A stretch of 64,000 bases of DNA, taken from positions 868,001 to 932,000 of the forward strand of contig OZ251226.1 of NCBI GenBank assembly GCA_965240325.2, read 5' to 3'. The notes under the pieces were generated by a model, which was given only the letters and a program-made list of their open reading frames with translations, was not told the origin of the DNA and made no database searches. This document shows, one piece after another, positions 1-10,442 of this stretch (position 1 is the stretch's first letter; every line of letters starts with the position of its first letter). The translations under genes were made by a program, and so were the position numbers. The stretch comes from Rebecca billardiae RCC1528. Taxonomy: Eukaryota > Haptophyta.

Positions 1-294
1 GATCTCGTCGGACACGGCAGCGGCAAAGCACGCCTGCACCTGTTCGGCTTGCGCCGCGTCGAGCCCGATCACGTCGCGCAACACCGTACAGCACGCCTCC
101 TGGCTCTTGCCGCTCTCCCGCAAGCTCCACCGTTGCCGGGCGGCCATCTCGGGATTCATCTGCGGCTCTTGCGCGCGGTACCTTTGCTGCCGGGTCTTTT
201 CGCGGGGGACATGTTCATGTCCGGCGCTGCGCACTCCGGTCGCTCAGGAGGCACCGGAATCGCTCATCGGGCAAGGCACGATGGGAGTCAGACG

Positions 295-2388
295 ATGATG
301 GTGGCTGACGATGATGCCGACGTCGACGTGGCGCGGCGTGCGCTGCCGGTGTGGGCGGCCCGCCAGTACATTGTGCGCGAGGCATCCGAGCACCGCTCTG
401 TAGTCATCATGTCCGAGACGGGGAGCGGCAAGACGACGCAGATCCCCCAGTTCCTGCACGCCGCCGGCTTCTCGCGCCGCGGCGCGATCGCGGTCACGCA
501 GCCGCGGCGTGTGGCCGCGATCACCGTGGCCCAGCGTGTCGCCGCCGAGATGCGCGTGCCGCTTGGTGGGCTTGTGGGCTACACCGTGCGCTTCGACGAC
601 CGCAGCAGCCGGCGCGAGACGCGCATCCGGTACATCACCGACGGCATGCTGCTACGCGAGGCGCTGCAAGACCCGCTGCTCGGCCAGTACGCGTGCGTGG
701 TGCTGGACGAGGTGCACGAGCGCTCGGTGCAGACGGACATCCTGTGCGCGGTCGCGAAGGGCGCGCAGGCCGCCCGCGCCGCGCAGCCCGGCCGCGCGGG
801 GCCGCTCACCCTGATCGTCATGTCGGCGACGCTCGACATGGCGGCCTTCTCCGCCTACTTTGGCGGCGCGCCGTGCCTGCACATCCGCGGCCGCTCGCAC
901 CCGGTGGCGGTGTACTACAGCCTCGCGCCGGTGGGCGACTACGTCGAGGCGGTCGTCACGGCGGCCCTGCAGGTGCACGCCGAGGAGGCCGGCTTCGCGC
1001 TCGACGGCGGCGTCGACCCCGAGCTCGCGCGCGCGCGCGGCGACGGCGGCGACGGTGACATCCTGATCTTCCTGACTGGGCAAGAGGAGATCGAGGCGGC
1101 GGCGCGGCTGATCGGCGAGCGGTGCAAGCGGCTGCCGCCGCACGTGCCCGCGCTGCTGCCCTGCCCCATGTACGCCGCGCTCTCGCCCGCCGCCCAGCTC
1201 CGCGCCCTCGACCCCGCGCCCGCCGGCGTGCGCAAGGCGATCCTCGCGACCACGATTGCCGAGACGTCTCTCACCGTGCCGGGCGTGCGGTACGTTGTCG
1301 ACTGCGGCCTCACCAAGGCGCGCGTGTTCCACGCGGCGAAGGGGGTGGACACGCTGCAGGTGGTGCCCGTCTCGAAGGCCGCCGCACGCCAGCGCGCCGG
1401 CCGCGCCGGCCGCGAGCGCGCGGGCAAGTGCTTCCGGCTGTACACCGAGGCGTTCTTCCACGGCGCGCTCGACGAGAGCGCGCCGCCCGAGATCCTGCGC
1501 ACCAACGTGAGCACCGTCGTGCTGCAGCTGAAGGCGATGCGCGTGCGCGACGTGTTCAAGTTCGACTACGTCGACGCGCCGCCGCGCGAGGCGCTCATGC
1601 GCGCGCTCGAGTCGCTGCTGCTGCTCGGCGCGCTCGACGTGCGCGGCGAGATCACCGAGCTCGGCAGCAGGATGGCTCGGTTCCCCCTCGACCCTCCGTA
1701 CGCGCGCGCGCTGCTCGCGGCGCGCGAGCACGCGTGCGTCGGGGCGATGCTCACGCTCACGGCGGCGATGTCGGTTGACGGCTCGTTCTTCGTGGGCGGC
1801 GGCGGCGGGCGCGGGCGCGGGGCCGACGACGACGCCGACCCGGCCGGCGCGGCCGCCACGCACGCCGCCGTCGACGCGGCGCGCGCGCGGTTCGCGTCGC
1901 AGTATGGCGACCTGCTCACGCGCGTGCACGCGTGCACGGCCGCGCACGAGGCCGGGAGCGCGGCCGAGTGGTGCCACGCGCACGGGCTGAACCGACGGTC
2001 GCTGGGCTCCGCGCAGCGCATCCGCAAGCAGCTGTGCGGGCTGTGGGCCCGCATCGTCGGCCCGCTCGACCGCGCGGACGCCCAGCCCGCGCCGCTGGAC
2101 GACGGGCTGCGCACGTCGCTCCGGCGCGCTCTCACCGTGGCCTTCTTCACGCGCGCCGCGCTCAAGCAGCCGTCGGGGCACTACCTGGCGCTGGCGTCGC
2201 ACGAGGAGGTGGCGATCCACCCGTCCTCGTGCCTCTTCCATCGGCGTGCGAGCTGCGTGCTCTTCCAGGAGCTCGTGCACACGACGCGCCGGTACATCCG
2301 AGAGCTCACGGTCGTCGAGGCGGAGTGGCTCCGCGAGCTCGCGCCGCACGGCTACTTTCAGGTGAGCGATGACGCGGGCGCGGGCTGA
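295..2388 (+). CDS. DEAH-family RNA helicase, DHX33-like
   Basis: Superfamily 2 ATP-dependent RNA helicase, about 697 residues from the ATG chosen here. Motif I (GETGSGKTT) lies near residue 41, motif Ia (TQPRR) follows, motif II is DEVH near residue 138, motif III is SAT near 176, then the TGQEE block, TTIAETSLT (motif V) and QRAGRAGRE (motif VI) near 366. An HA2 region and the C-terminal OB-fold follow, with an IHPSS...F...ELV...YIREL pattern. The frame is open back to position 49, but that extension is low-complexity, so the first ATG of the pair at 295/298 is preferred. Length and the C-terminal pattern resemble DHX33, a nucleolar/ribosome-biogenesis helicase; DHX40 or DHX35 are alternatives. 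Motif II has Val in place of Ala. Glycine-rich and acidic inserts occur near residue 500. No intron is needed. Confidence 0.88.
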   Translation: MMVADDDADVDVARRALPVWAARQYIVREASEHRSVVIMSETGSGKTTQIPQFLHAAGFSRRGAIAVTQPRRVAAITVAQRVAAEMRVPLGGLVGYTVRFDDRSSRRETRIRYITDGMLLREALQDPLLGQYACVVLDEVHERSVQTDILCAVAKGAQAARAAQPGRAGPLTLIVMSATLDMAAFSAYFGGAPCLHIRGRSHPVAVYYSLAPVGDYVEAVVTAALQVHAEEAGFALDGGVDPELARARGDGGDGDILIFLTGQEEIEAAARLIGERCKRLPPHVPALLPCPMYAALSPAAQLRALDPAPAGVRKAILATTIAETSLTVPGVRYVVDCGLTKARVFHAAKGVDTLQVVPVSKAAARQRAGRAGRERAGKCFRLYTEAFFHGALDESAPPEILRTNVSTVVLQLKAMRVRDVFKFDYVDAPPREALMRALESLLLLGALDVRGEITELGSRMARFPLDPPYARALLAAREHACVGAMLTLTAAMSVDGSFFVGGGGGRGRGADDDADPAGAAATHAAVDAARARFASQYGDLLTRVHACTAAHEAGSAAEWCHAHGLNRRSLGSAQRIRKQLCGLWARIVGPLDRADAQPAPLDDGLRTSLRRALTVAFFTRAALKQPSGHYLALASHEEVAIHPSSCLFHRRASCVLFQELVHTTRRYIRELTVVEAEWLRELAPHGYFQVSDDAGAG

Positions 2389-3288
2389 GTCGCCTGGTCC
2401 CATCTGGTCCCAGTGGCCGCTGGCGCTGAAGACCGCGGCGGAAGCCCGCCGGGCGTGGTCGCCACCCGTGTGTCGTGCATCACACTGCCGACATCCGGCT
2501 CAATCCGTCAGACTCGGACTCAGTCGGAGAGTCTATGTAACTTGAATGTTTCAGTCTTGAGTCAGACAGAGGTCAAGTGAGGTCGACTGATCAAAGGACT
2601 GCACTGTGCCACTGAGCCACACAACGCCAGAGTCTTTTTTGGCGGTTTTTTTTGAAAGCTTGGCCGCGCGGCGGGTCCGCTGCTGCGCAGCGGCGCCCTG
2701 GAAATCGAATGCCGCGCGCTGGAAATCTTTTGGCGGTCGCCGCCGGCGCGCGAAAAAGATCAGAATGAAATCCGCGCGGCCCGCGCTGCCAGCTGGGCAG
2801 CGGCCGACTACGAAAAGGCGCGCGGCGGGAAAAGACGGAAAAGACGAGCAAAGACTGCAGAAAGAGTCGGCCCGGCTGGTGCCATGTAGTGATGTGGGCG
2901 CTGCTGCCCGACACGAATCATGGCCAGTCTATAGATCGCCAGCGCCCAGTCGCATTGTCAATCATAAGCATCAGTCTCATCAGTACTGCAAGCAGTCATC
3001 TGTATAGTAGCAGCAGTCTGTGTCAGCATCAAATAAGGCGCTGCCGCCGTGGCCTGGCCCTGTTGACTCGTTCACCAAGCGCGCCCACTGCGTGGGTGAA
3101 AGTCAGTGATGGACGCGTCGCGAGCCTTCGCCCGGTGTCCGAAGCGCAGACCGCGCGAGCAGCCGTCCGACGCTCGCGGTCTGTTGGGCACAGCCGGCCG
3201 ACCCTCGATCTCAGTTGGTCGCCGAGGCCGGCTCATCCGCCTGCGCGCCGAGCCACGCGCGCACGCGCACCGCGCATGGGCCGCACGG
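2389..3288. other. intergenic, convergent 3' ends
   Basis: This lies between the 3' ends of the helicase and HMG-CoA synthase genes. It has short runs of T and A and moderately GC-rich sequence. Reading frames here have no recognisable domain and look fortuitous. No repeat family member was recognised. Confidence 0.5.
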
Positions 3289-5018
3289 TCAGCCCGCGCA
3301 CATCGCGTGGCCGTGCGCGCGCGCATGCGCGGTGCGGCACACCTCGTCCGCCGCGGGGCGCTGGATGTACATGCGGTGGTGTTGCGAGTTGATCTCATCG
3401 ATGTAGTACGCGCCCGGCGTGACTGTCTCCACCGGGTCAGTCGGCACGTACGGCGCTGCGCCGTGCGCCGTCTCGCGTAGCAGCAGCGCGGCGCTGAACT
3501 CTGCAGGCGTCTGCACCGAGCGCGCGGCGAGGCGCGCCTGCAGGTCGATGGTCTCCGCCATGCCATCGCACGTGAACTGCGGGTTCTGCGAAGCCGACGG
3601 TTTGCGCGGGTACAGGCAGAAGGCCGTCGCGACCGAGCCCGAGCCATAGGAGAACATGAAGACGCGCTTGTCCACAAGCCCGCCCCTCTGCGCGGCGCGC
3701 ACACGCACGGACGCGCGCGAGCGAGCGCGCGCGCGCGCGGCGCATGGCGAGGGCGCGAGGTGGTGAGCGCCTCGGAGGCTGCGCGTCGGGCGCGCGGCTC
3801 GCGCGCGGCGAGGATGCACGCCGCCGGCGCCGCCCGGCGCGCGGCGCCCGCCCGCCCGCTCGCTCGCGCGCGCACGATCGAGTCGACGAGCGAGACGAGG
3901 TTGACCCACAGCGCGCCCGTGTACGAGTTGCCCAGCTCCTTGGAGAGCGAGGCGGACGGCTGGCACTTCGCCTTGTACACGGGCGCGGACAGCTTCTTGA
4001 GCGCGCCGTCCAGGCCGCGGTCGGCGTAGGTCGAGGCGGGGGGCACCGAGTCCGGGTGCCACGCGCTCAGCGCCTCGCGCAGCTCGGGCGCGCACCCGCT
4101 CGGGTTGCGCACGTAGTCGTTGTACAGAAGCCGGCCGACCGACTTGACGACGAGCTTGTTGTACGGCGAGTGGAAGCACATGTAGTCGAAGGTGCCCACC
4201 GTGCCGTCGGGCGTGGTCTTCTGCAGGAAGTTGTTGTAGCACACGTCCACGGAGCGCAGGTACACCGTGTTCGACAGGTGCCCGTCCACAGCCGGGTACT
4301 CGGAGTGCATCTCGGGCTTATAAAAGTCCCAGCAGTGCTCGGCGTGCGAGTGGCGCTCGTGCGAGAGCGGCATCGGCGCGTCGGGGCCGACGAGCATGGC
4401 GACGGCGCCGGCGCCGCCGGTCGGGCGCGCGGGCCCCTCGGCGTACACAGCGATGTCGCCGCACACCACCATCGCGTACCGCCCGTCCCACGCCGACGAC
4501 TCGATCCACGCGACCGAGTTGAGGATGGATGCGGTGCCGCCGTAGCACGCGTTGATGCTCGTCACGCCCTCGATGTTGGTGTTGGAGCCGAAGAGCTCCA
4601 TGAGGTGGGTCTTGGAGCTCTTCGACTTATCGATGAGCGTCTCCGTGCCCACCTCCAGGCGGCCCACCTGGTCCGGCGACACATTGTACTTTGAGAGCAG
4701 GTTGTGCGCCGCCGTCATCATGATCGAGTTGACGTCCTCGCGGTCGCCGACAAACGCCATGCGCTCCTGCCCGAGGCCGATGCGGTACTTGCCCTCCGAG
4801 ACGCCGTCGGCGACCTCGAGGTCTTTCTGCGCAACACAGCGCTGCGGGAAGTACACCTCGAGCGCGAGGATGCCGACATTCTGCGGTCGTTCCCGCGCGA
4901 TGGGCTGCTGATGCACGCCGCGCCGCATGGTTGCCACGCTGCCGCAGGCGAGCGCATCGCGCGCCGCGAGCTGCTGCGCTGAGCGCGCGAGAAGAGAGCC
5001 GCATCGCTGTGCCAGCAT
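3289..5018 (-). CDS. HMGCS: hydroxymethylglutaryl-CoA synthase, two exons
   Basis: Condenses acetyl-CoA with acetoacetyl-CoA to HMG-CoA, the committed input to the mevalonate pathway or ketogenesis. Exon 1 is 5018-3876 and exon 2 is 3687-3289; the intron (3875-3688, 188 nt) is GT-AG and phase 0, and removing it gives 513 residues. The catalytic triad is visible: Glu126 in VGTETLID, Cys158 in NACYGGT and His283 in CFHSPYNKLV. GDIAVYAEGPARPTGGAGA matches the family's strand preceding the active site. VFMFSYGSGSVATAF in exon 2 is the conserved C-terminal block. The first 30 residues are Ala/Arg/Leu-rich and lack acidic residues until Asp21, so they could be a mitochondrial presequence. A second Met at residue 31 would give a cytosolic form. 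The C-terminal tail beyond the family's last block is about 25 residues and unrecognised. Confidence 0.93.
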
Positions 5019-6012
5019 AGCTGCCCGTCACGCACACGTCCACACGCGAGGCTGAGGCTGCACGCAAGCCGCAGGCGCCGCCGCTCCACGGGGAGGAATC
5101 AATACCGAGGCCGAGTGTCCGGCTGAAAGCCGCCTCGGGTTTAATGTTTCGTTGGCACTCGCCCGGACTGTTGCACCTTTGATTCTCGTGGTACGGTATC
5201 GGGGTTGCCGGCCAACGATTGGCTGCAGAGGATCTTCTTCGAATAATCGACGGGGCTAGAATGTTGCGACAATGGATGAGCGGCGAGGTCGTCCTGGTGG
5301 TTGGGATCTATGGAAGATTCGCTCGCGCTGCCCTGCGAGATCGACCAGAACGTACAGTAGTACGAGCGAGAGGCTCAAGCAGGCTTCGCAGAGGGACACG
5401 TGGTGAAGCGCTGCTAACTTCGAGACGGAGACTGACTAGACAGTGCAGCCTCGTCTTGGCGAGCTCGGAGACCTGCCGTTCAATGTGCGTCACAGAGGGT
5501 CTTACGTTCAAGCCGTCGAGCCAAAGTGCATACTCGCCCTCGCTTCTACGTGCGTTGATGCCTCGCGCATGCACTGGCTCCGCTCGACTCCTGAACGGGA
5601 GGCTGGGCGGGGCACCAGGCTCACGATCCTACCGGCGCTCCAAGTCCGATGCAGCCACCTTGCCGGAACGAATGAATGAATGCTTGCGCGGCGTGGACCT
5701 GGTGCAAGCGAGGCGCTTGCACAGATACAAGTGTGCCAAATGGCCGGCGTCGACCGGCAGCACGTGCTCCTACTCGGAGCACCTGGCCTCGGAGGGCAAG
5801 CAAGCAGCGGACAAGCGGGCAGCCCGGACCGGGAGGCTACCGTCGGATGGAAGTCATTAGGATGCGCTGTGTGTGCGCTGGCTGTTTCTTTTCATTGAGA
5901 AGAAAAAGGCCGCCGGAAATGGTCGGCCGTGGGAGCACACCCAGGCCGAGCGCGCGACTCTATCGGGTTCGAGCTCGCGGTCGTGCCCGCAGACGGATTT
6001 CTCCGCTGAGCC
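5019..6012. other. intergenic between divergent genes
   Basis: This holds the upstream regions of the HMG-CoA synthase gene (minus) and the membrane-protein gene (plus). An open frame at 5219-5860 (+) encodes 213 residues with no recognisable domain and biased composition; it is not called as a gene. No TATA box or other promoter motif could be assigned. Confidence 0.45.
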
Positions 6013-7053
6013 ATGGCGGACGGGGGGGGCTCGGGCTTCTGGCGCGTGATGAGCGGCAACGGCTCGGACGCGATTGGCGAGCTCCTGCGCTTTGACGCGA
6101 GCCCGCCGTTCCCCGTCCTGAACGTCTCGTATATTGTAACAGCAGCGTTGACGTACCTCCTGTTTGGTCCGCAGAGGCCCGCGCGCGGGGAGGAGGCCCC
6201 GCCGCCGGGGCAGCGCCCTGGCGCCCCGGCGCTGGTCGGTCAGATGCTCTTCGTAGCCCTGGTTCTGCACACCGCGATGTGCGACTTGCAGCGCGCCCAG
6301 CGCTGCCTGCTGCTGCCCGGCTACCACGGGCTGGAGCGCTTGCAGGCTCTGCTCTGCGTGTGGGCGAGCTCGCCGAACATGCTCAAGGCCCTCGCGGCCA
6401 GCGGCATCGTGAACATGCATGACGCCGCAATCAAATGGCCGCGGGCGGACGGCGCTCAGGGCCTGGCGGGGATCGGGCCGAAGGAGAAGATGGGTCCGGT
6501 CGCGGTGTGGCTGTACCACACGCCCCTGATGGTCGGCTACTCGCTCCAAGCCTACGTCCTCGGCGTGCTCTGCCTGCCCGCCGCCATCGCGTACGGCTAT
6601 TTCGCGCTGCCCTGCAACTACTTTGTCGTCGTGATGATCCCCGGGGGCGTCCTGGCCCCAGTCTTGGCGCACGCCGTCGCGCGACCGCGGCGCACAGACT
6701 CGCCCTCCGCGGCCGACGAGACCGGACAGCTCATCGAGTCCGTCCCAGAGGAGCACCAAAACGCGACGCTGGATGCTGTCGGCGTCACGGCGCCGCGCAA
6801 CTACGACAGGGAGAAGCGCATGTTCCGCGCGACGGGCGCACCGATGTACGCGTGGAAGAACTACTTGATGTACTGTGCGGTCGCGCCGGTGCTCGAGCTG
6901 AGCGTGGCTGTCAACGCGCGTCTTCTCTGCGGCCATGGCTACTGGGCGGCGATCACAACCACGTTCTTCGAGCGCTCACTGGGGGAATGGTGGTCCCACC
7001 GGGCCCTCGCAGACTTGAGCGGGATGATCGAAGCGATCTGGTTGCTGCTATAG
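6013..7053 (+). CDS. multi-pass membrane protein, unknown function
   Basis: 346-residue single-exon frame beginning at an ATG after a stop-rich leader. Hydrophobic segments lie at about residues 36-51, 73-90, 163-195 (probably two passes) and 199-222, with another near 285-305, so four to six membrane spans are likely. A cytosolic-looking loop at about 222-280 is rich in Arg, Ser and Glu. No family motif was recognised and there is no obvious signal peptide. The ordered hydrophobic pattern, absence of low-complexity runs and average composition suggest a real gene. It lies upstream of the 1616-bp tandem duplication and is not included in it. Function is unknown. Confidence 0.6.
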   Translation: MADGGGSGFWRVMSGNGSDAIGELLRFDASPPFPVLNVSYIVTAALTYLLFGPQRPARGEEAPPPGQRPGAPALVGQMLFVALVLHTAMCDLQRAQRCLLLPGYHGLERLQALLCVWASSPNMLKALAASGIVNMHDAAIKWPRADGAQGLAGIGPKEKMGPVAVWLYHTPLMVGYSLQAYVLGVLCLPAAIAYGYFALPCNYFVVVMIPGGVLAPVLAHAVARPRRTDSPSAADETGQLIESVPEEHQNATLDAVGVTAPRNYDREKRMFRATGAPMYAWKNYLMYCAVAPVLELSVAVNARLLCGHGYWAAITTTFFERSLGEWWSHRALADLSGMIEAIWLLL

Positions 7054-7415
7054 ACCATCAAGCTGCGGCGTCATGTTCTTATGGCGATCCCAAGATCATT
7101 TATCCCGCAAGCTTGGTCACCGCCGAGGTGTCTCAGCGCTGGCCAGCGGCAGCGGGCCACGGGCGGCGCCGCCCTCGGGAGCCGACGCATGCGCCGGGCC
7201 CGGTGCCAGCGCCGTTCGGATCATCGCGAGCGTGCCATGACGATGATGTTAACGTACACTGCCACTGAGTCAAGATGAGGTGGGCACCCGGTGCACTCTC
7301 ACACTCACTAATCATCATGATGTTATCTAAGATGAATTGAATAAGAATTGCTGCGTCGGCGTGCGTCGGTAACGGGTGCACGAGGTGGCAGGCGAAAGCG
7401 CGCCGACGAGACAGC

Positions 7416-7483
7416 ACTTGACACGCCTGAGCGCACGCCCATGCTCGCCACTTGACACGCCTGAGCGCACGCCCATGCTCGCC
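7416..7483. repeat. 34-bp direct repeat, two copies
   Basis: Two adjacent identical 34-nt units (7416-7449 and 7450-7483) beginning ACTTGACACGCC. The pair recurs in the second large unit at 9032-9099. Confidence 0.9.
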
Positions 7484-7796
7484 GAGCGCGAGCGCTGCAA
7501 GTGCAACTACATTGCGGCGTAGACGCACTGTCACGCTCCCGCCGCCGCCGCCGCCGCCGGCAAGACTATCGTCCTAACTCTAGGCCGCCGAAGTGTCGTT
7601 TTTTCGGCGCTCACGCTTGCAACGGGTACGTCTACAGTATTATGCTGCGCTACTTCTCGATCGGTGAAATTCGTTGCCAAACTAGACGACACAGACCCCG
7701 CGCAGACGACATCATTATGATATTATTATTCCCGGCCTTTTTATAAGATCGAATTGATGGCGCCCGCCGCTGCACTGAGTGTGAGTCTCTCTTAGT

Positions 7797-7798
<2 letters not shown>

Positions 7799-7859
<61 letters not shown>
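7799..7859. repeat. (CT)n microsatellite
   Basis: About 30 uninterrupted CT units followed by degenerate CTCTCGGCT blocks up to about 7935. An identical tract of the same length lies at 9415-9475 in the second duplication unit. Confidence 0.97.
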
Positions 7860-7862
<3 letters not shown>

Positions 7863-8610
7863 TCTCTAGTCCCTCTCGGCTCTCTCAGTCTCTCTATAGT
7901 CTCTCTCGGCTCTCTCAGTCTCTCTAGCTCTCTCTATCACTTATCAGACAGATCAGTCTATGTGCGCGCAATAATAAAGAAAGCAGCGGGAGTATAAAGC
8001 GTCAGTCTGCCGAGTCACTTGAAATAGTTATTGAACCAGCGCGTACGTACATATTATTTAAAATGTCAACTCAATTATTATCTGCTGCTCAGCCACGGCG
8101 CCCGCTCTCGTCCGGGCCGCTCTGCCTCTGAATGAGTCACTAGGACCGTACTCTCTCGGGCCGTGCGGACTCTCGGTGGCACGGAATGACGACGCGGATC
8201 GTATCTGTCTCTGCGATGAGTATAGCATATCAGGTCAGACTCAGATCACTGGGAGTCAGACGCTGCCAGGATGCATGGCAGTGGCAGCAGAAGCTCGCAA
8301 GCCCTAGCACCACTGAGATCCGCCATGTCGCTAAGGTCAGACTTGCAGCAGTCCGACACGGGCACACGCCACACGGGCGACACTTCGCACAGCCGCCGAC
8401 TCACCGAGTCACGTCGCGTGCACAAAAGTCATCAGCACCAATTTTCACCACGCACTCAGAGCTCCCTGGATGCCGCCGCAGCGCGCTGCGAATAGATATC
8501 CAGCAGCATGGGCATGATGAGTACTGCATTCGATGCGCGCGCGCGTCGTCCGACGACTGCGAGGGCCCGGCAGATTGCCTGGCACGTGTGCACGCCGCAG
8601 CGTCTGGCGT

Positions 8611-8826
8611 CTAGTTGATGCCCAGGACGCAGCGGCGGATGATCGGGTCCTCCCAGGGCCGCAGCCAGGTGGGCCAACCGCTGTTGCGCTTGAGGCCGCC
8701 AGCCTGGGGCACCGTGCGCGTGAGTGCGTCGCGGATGACGTTGGCCTCAGCCGCGGCGAGCTCGCCCTCCTCCGCCTGCCGCTGGGCCGTCTGCCGATGC
8801 TCGCGCTCCCACTCCACGTCGCCTGT
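8611..8826 (-). pseudogene. 3'-end fragment of the LysM/UBA-like gene
   Basis: This encodes, on the minus strand, the same last 71 residues as the intact gene at 10227-11291 (from GDVEWEREHRQ to the stop). The frame then runs upstream into unrelated duplicated sequence, so the zinc, LysM and UBA-like parts are missing. It is a by-product of the tandem duplication. The upstream open frame extends to 9150 but joins unrelated residues and is not expected to be functional. Confidence 0.85.
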
Positions 8827-9412
8827 GCCGTTCGGATCATCGCGAGCGTGCCATGACGATGATGTTAACGTACACTGCCACTGAGTCAAGATGAGGTGGG
8901 CACCCGGTGCACTCTCACACTCACTAATCATCATGATGTTATCTAAGATGAATTGAATAAGAATTGCTGCGTCGGCGTGCGTCGGTAACGGGTGCACGAG
9001 GTGGCAGGCGAAAGCGCGCCGACGAGACAGCACTTGACACGCCTGAGCGCACGCCCATGCTCGCCACTTGACACGCCTGAGCGCACGCCCATGCTCGCCG
9101 AGCGCGAGCGCTGCAAGTGCAACTACATTGCGGCGTAGACGCACTGTCACGCTCCCGCCGCCGCCGCCGCCGCCGGCAAGACTATCGTCCTAACTCTAGG
9201 CCGCCGAAGTGTCGTTTTTTCGGCGCTCACGCTTGCAACGGGTACGTCTACAGTATTATGCTGCGCTACTTCTCGATCGGTGAAATTCGTTGCCAAACTA
9301 GACGACACAGACCCCGCGCAGACGACATCATTATGATATTATTATTCCCGGCCTTTTTATAAGATCGAATTGATGGCGCCCGCCGCTGCACTGAGTGTGA
9401 GTCTCTCTTAGT

Positions 9413-9478
<66 letters not shown>

Positions 9479-10442
9479 TCTCTAGTCCCTCTCGGCTCTC
9501 TCAGTCTCTCTATAGTCTCTCTCGGCTCTCTCAGTCTCTCTAGCTCTCTCTATCACTTATCAGACAGATCAGTCTATGTGCGCGCAATAATAAAGAAAGC
9601 AGCGGGAGTATAAAGCGTCAGTCTGCCGAGTCACTTGAAATAGTTATTGAACCAGCGCGTACGTACATATTATTTAAAATGTCAACTCAATTATTATCTG
9701 CTGCTCAGCCACGGCGCCCGCTCTCGTCCGGGCCGCTCTGCCTCTGAATGAGTCACTAGGACCGTACTCTCTCGGGCCGTGCGGACTCTCGGTGGCACGG
9801 AATGACGACGCGGATCGTATCTGTCTCTGCGATGAGTATAGCATATCAGGTCAGACTCAGATCACTGGGAGTCAGACGCTGCCAGGATGCATGGCAGTGG
9901 CAGCAGAAGCTCGCAAGCCCTAGCACCACTGAGATCCGCCATGTCGCTAAGGTCAGACTTGCAGCAGTCCGACACGGGCACACGCCACACGGGCGACACT
10001 TCGCACAGCCGCCGACTCACCGAGTCACGTCGCGTGCACAAAAGTCATCAGCACCAATTTTCACCACGCACTCAGAGCTCCCTGGATGCCGCCGCAGCGC
10101 GCTGCGAATAGATATCCAGCAGCATGGGCATGATGAGTACTGCATTCGATGCGCGCGCGCGTCGTCCGACGACTGCGAGGGCCCGGCAGATTGCCTGGCA
10201 CGTGTGCACGCCGCAGCGTCTGGCGTCTAGTTGATGCCCAGGACGCAGCGGCGGATGATCGGGTCCTCCCAGGGCCGCAGCCAGGTGGGCCAACCGCTGT
10301 TGCGCTTGAGGCCGCCAGCCTGGGGCACCGTGCGCGTGAGTGCGTCGCGGATGACGTTGGCCTCAGCCGCGGCGAGCTCGCCCTCCTCCGCCTGCCGCTG
10401 GGCCGTCTGCCGATGCTCGCGCTCCCACTCCACGTCGCCTGT
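8827..10442. repeat. 1616-bp tandem duplication, copy 2
   Basis: Second unit of the tandem duplication. Its right edge (10442) falls at codon 284 of the minus-strand LysM gene, so the intact gene's 3' end lies inside this unit. Positions with clear matches include 7501/9117, 8186/9802 and 8271/9887. Outside the gene fragment it holds the CT microsatellite (9415-9475) and AT-richer sequence without recognisable genes. Confidence 0.95.

Larger units (their letters stand above)
7211..8826. repeat. 1616-bp tandem duplication, copy 1
   Basis: This matches 8827-10442 with a constant offset of 1616 at every position compared, including an identical-length CT microsatellite. The junction shares 2 nt (GC). 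Copy 1 ends inside sequence that in copy 2 is the coding 3' end of the downstream LysM gene. Confidence 0.95.

Noticed and set aside
652-2403. 583-codon open frame antisense to the helicase
   Set aside because: It is a GC-rich shadow of the helicase codons, Arg/Ala/Val-rich, with no domain.
3744-4694. 316-codon frame antisense to HMG-CoA synthase
   Set aside because: Antisense shadow of a clear gene; composition is repetitive Arg/Ala/Val.
5219-5860. 213-codon frame upstream of the membrane-protein gene
   Set aside because: No domain, odd composition, and it lies where promoters of two divergent genes are expected.
8186-8614. 142-codon frame present twice (also at 9802-10230)
   Set aside because: Its duplication is explained by the 1616-bp repeat and gives no evidence for coding; no motif recognised.
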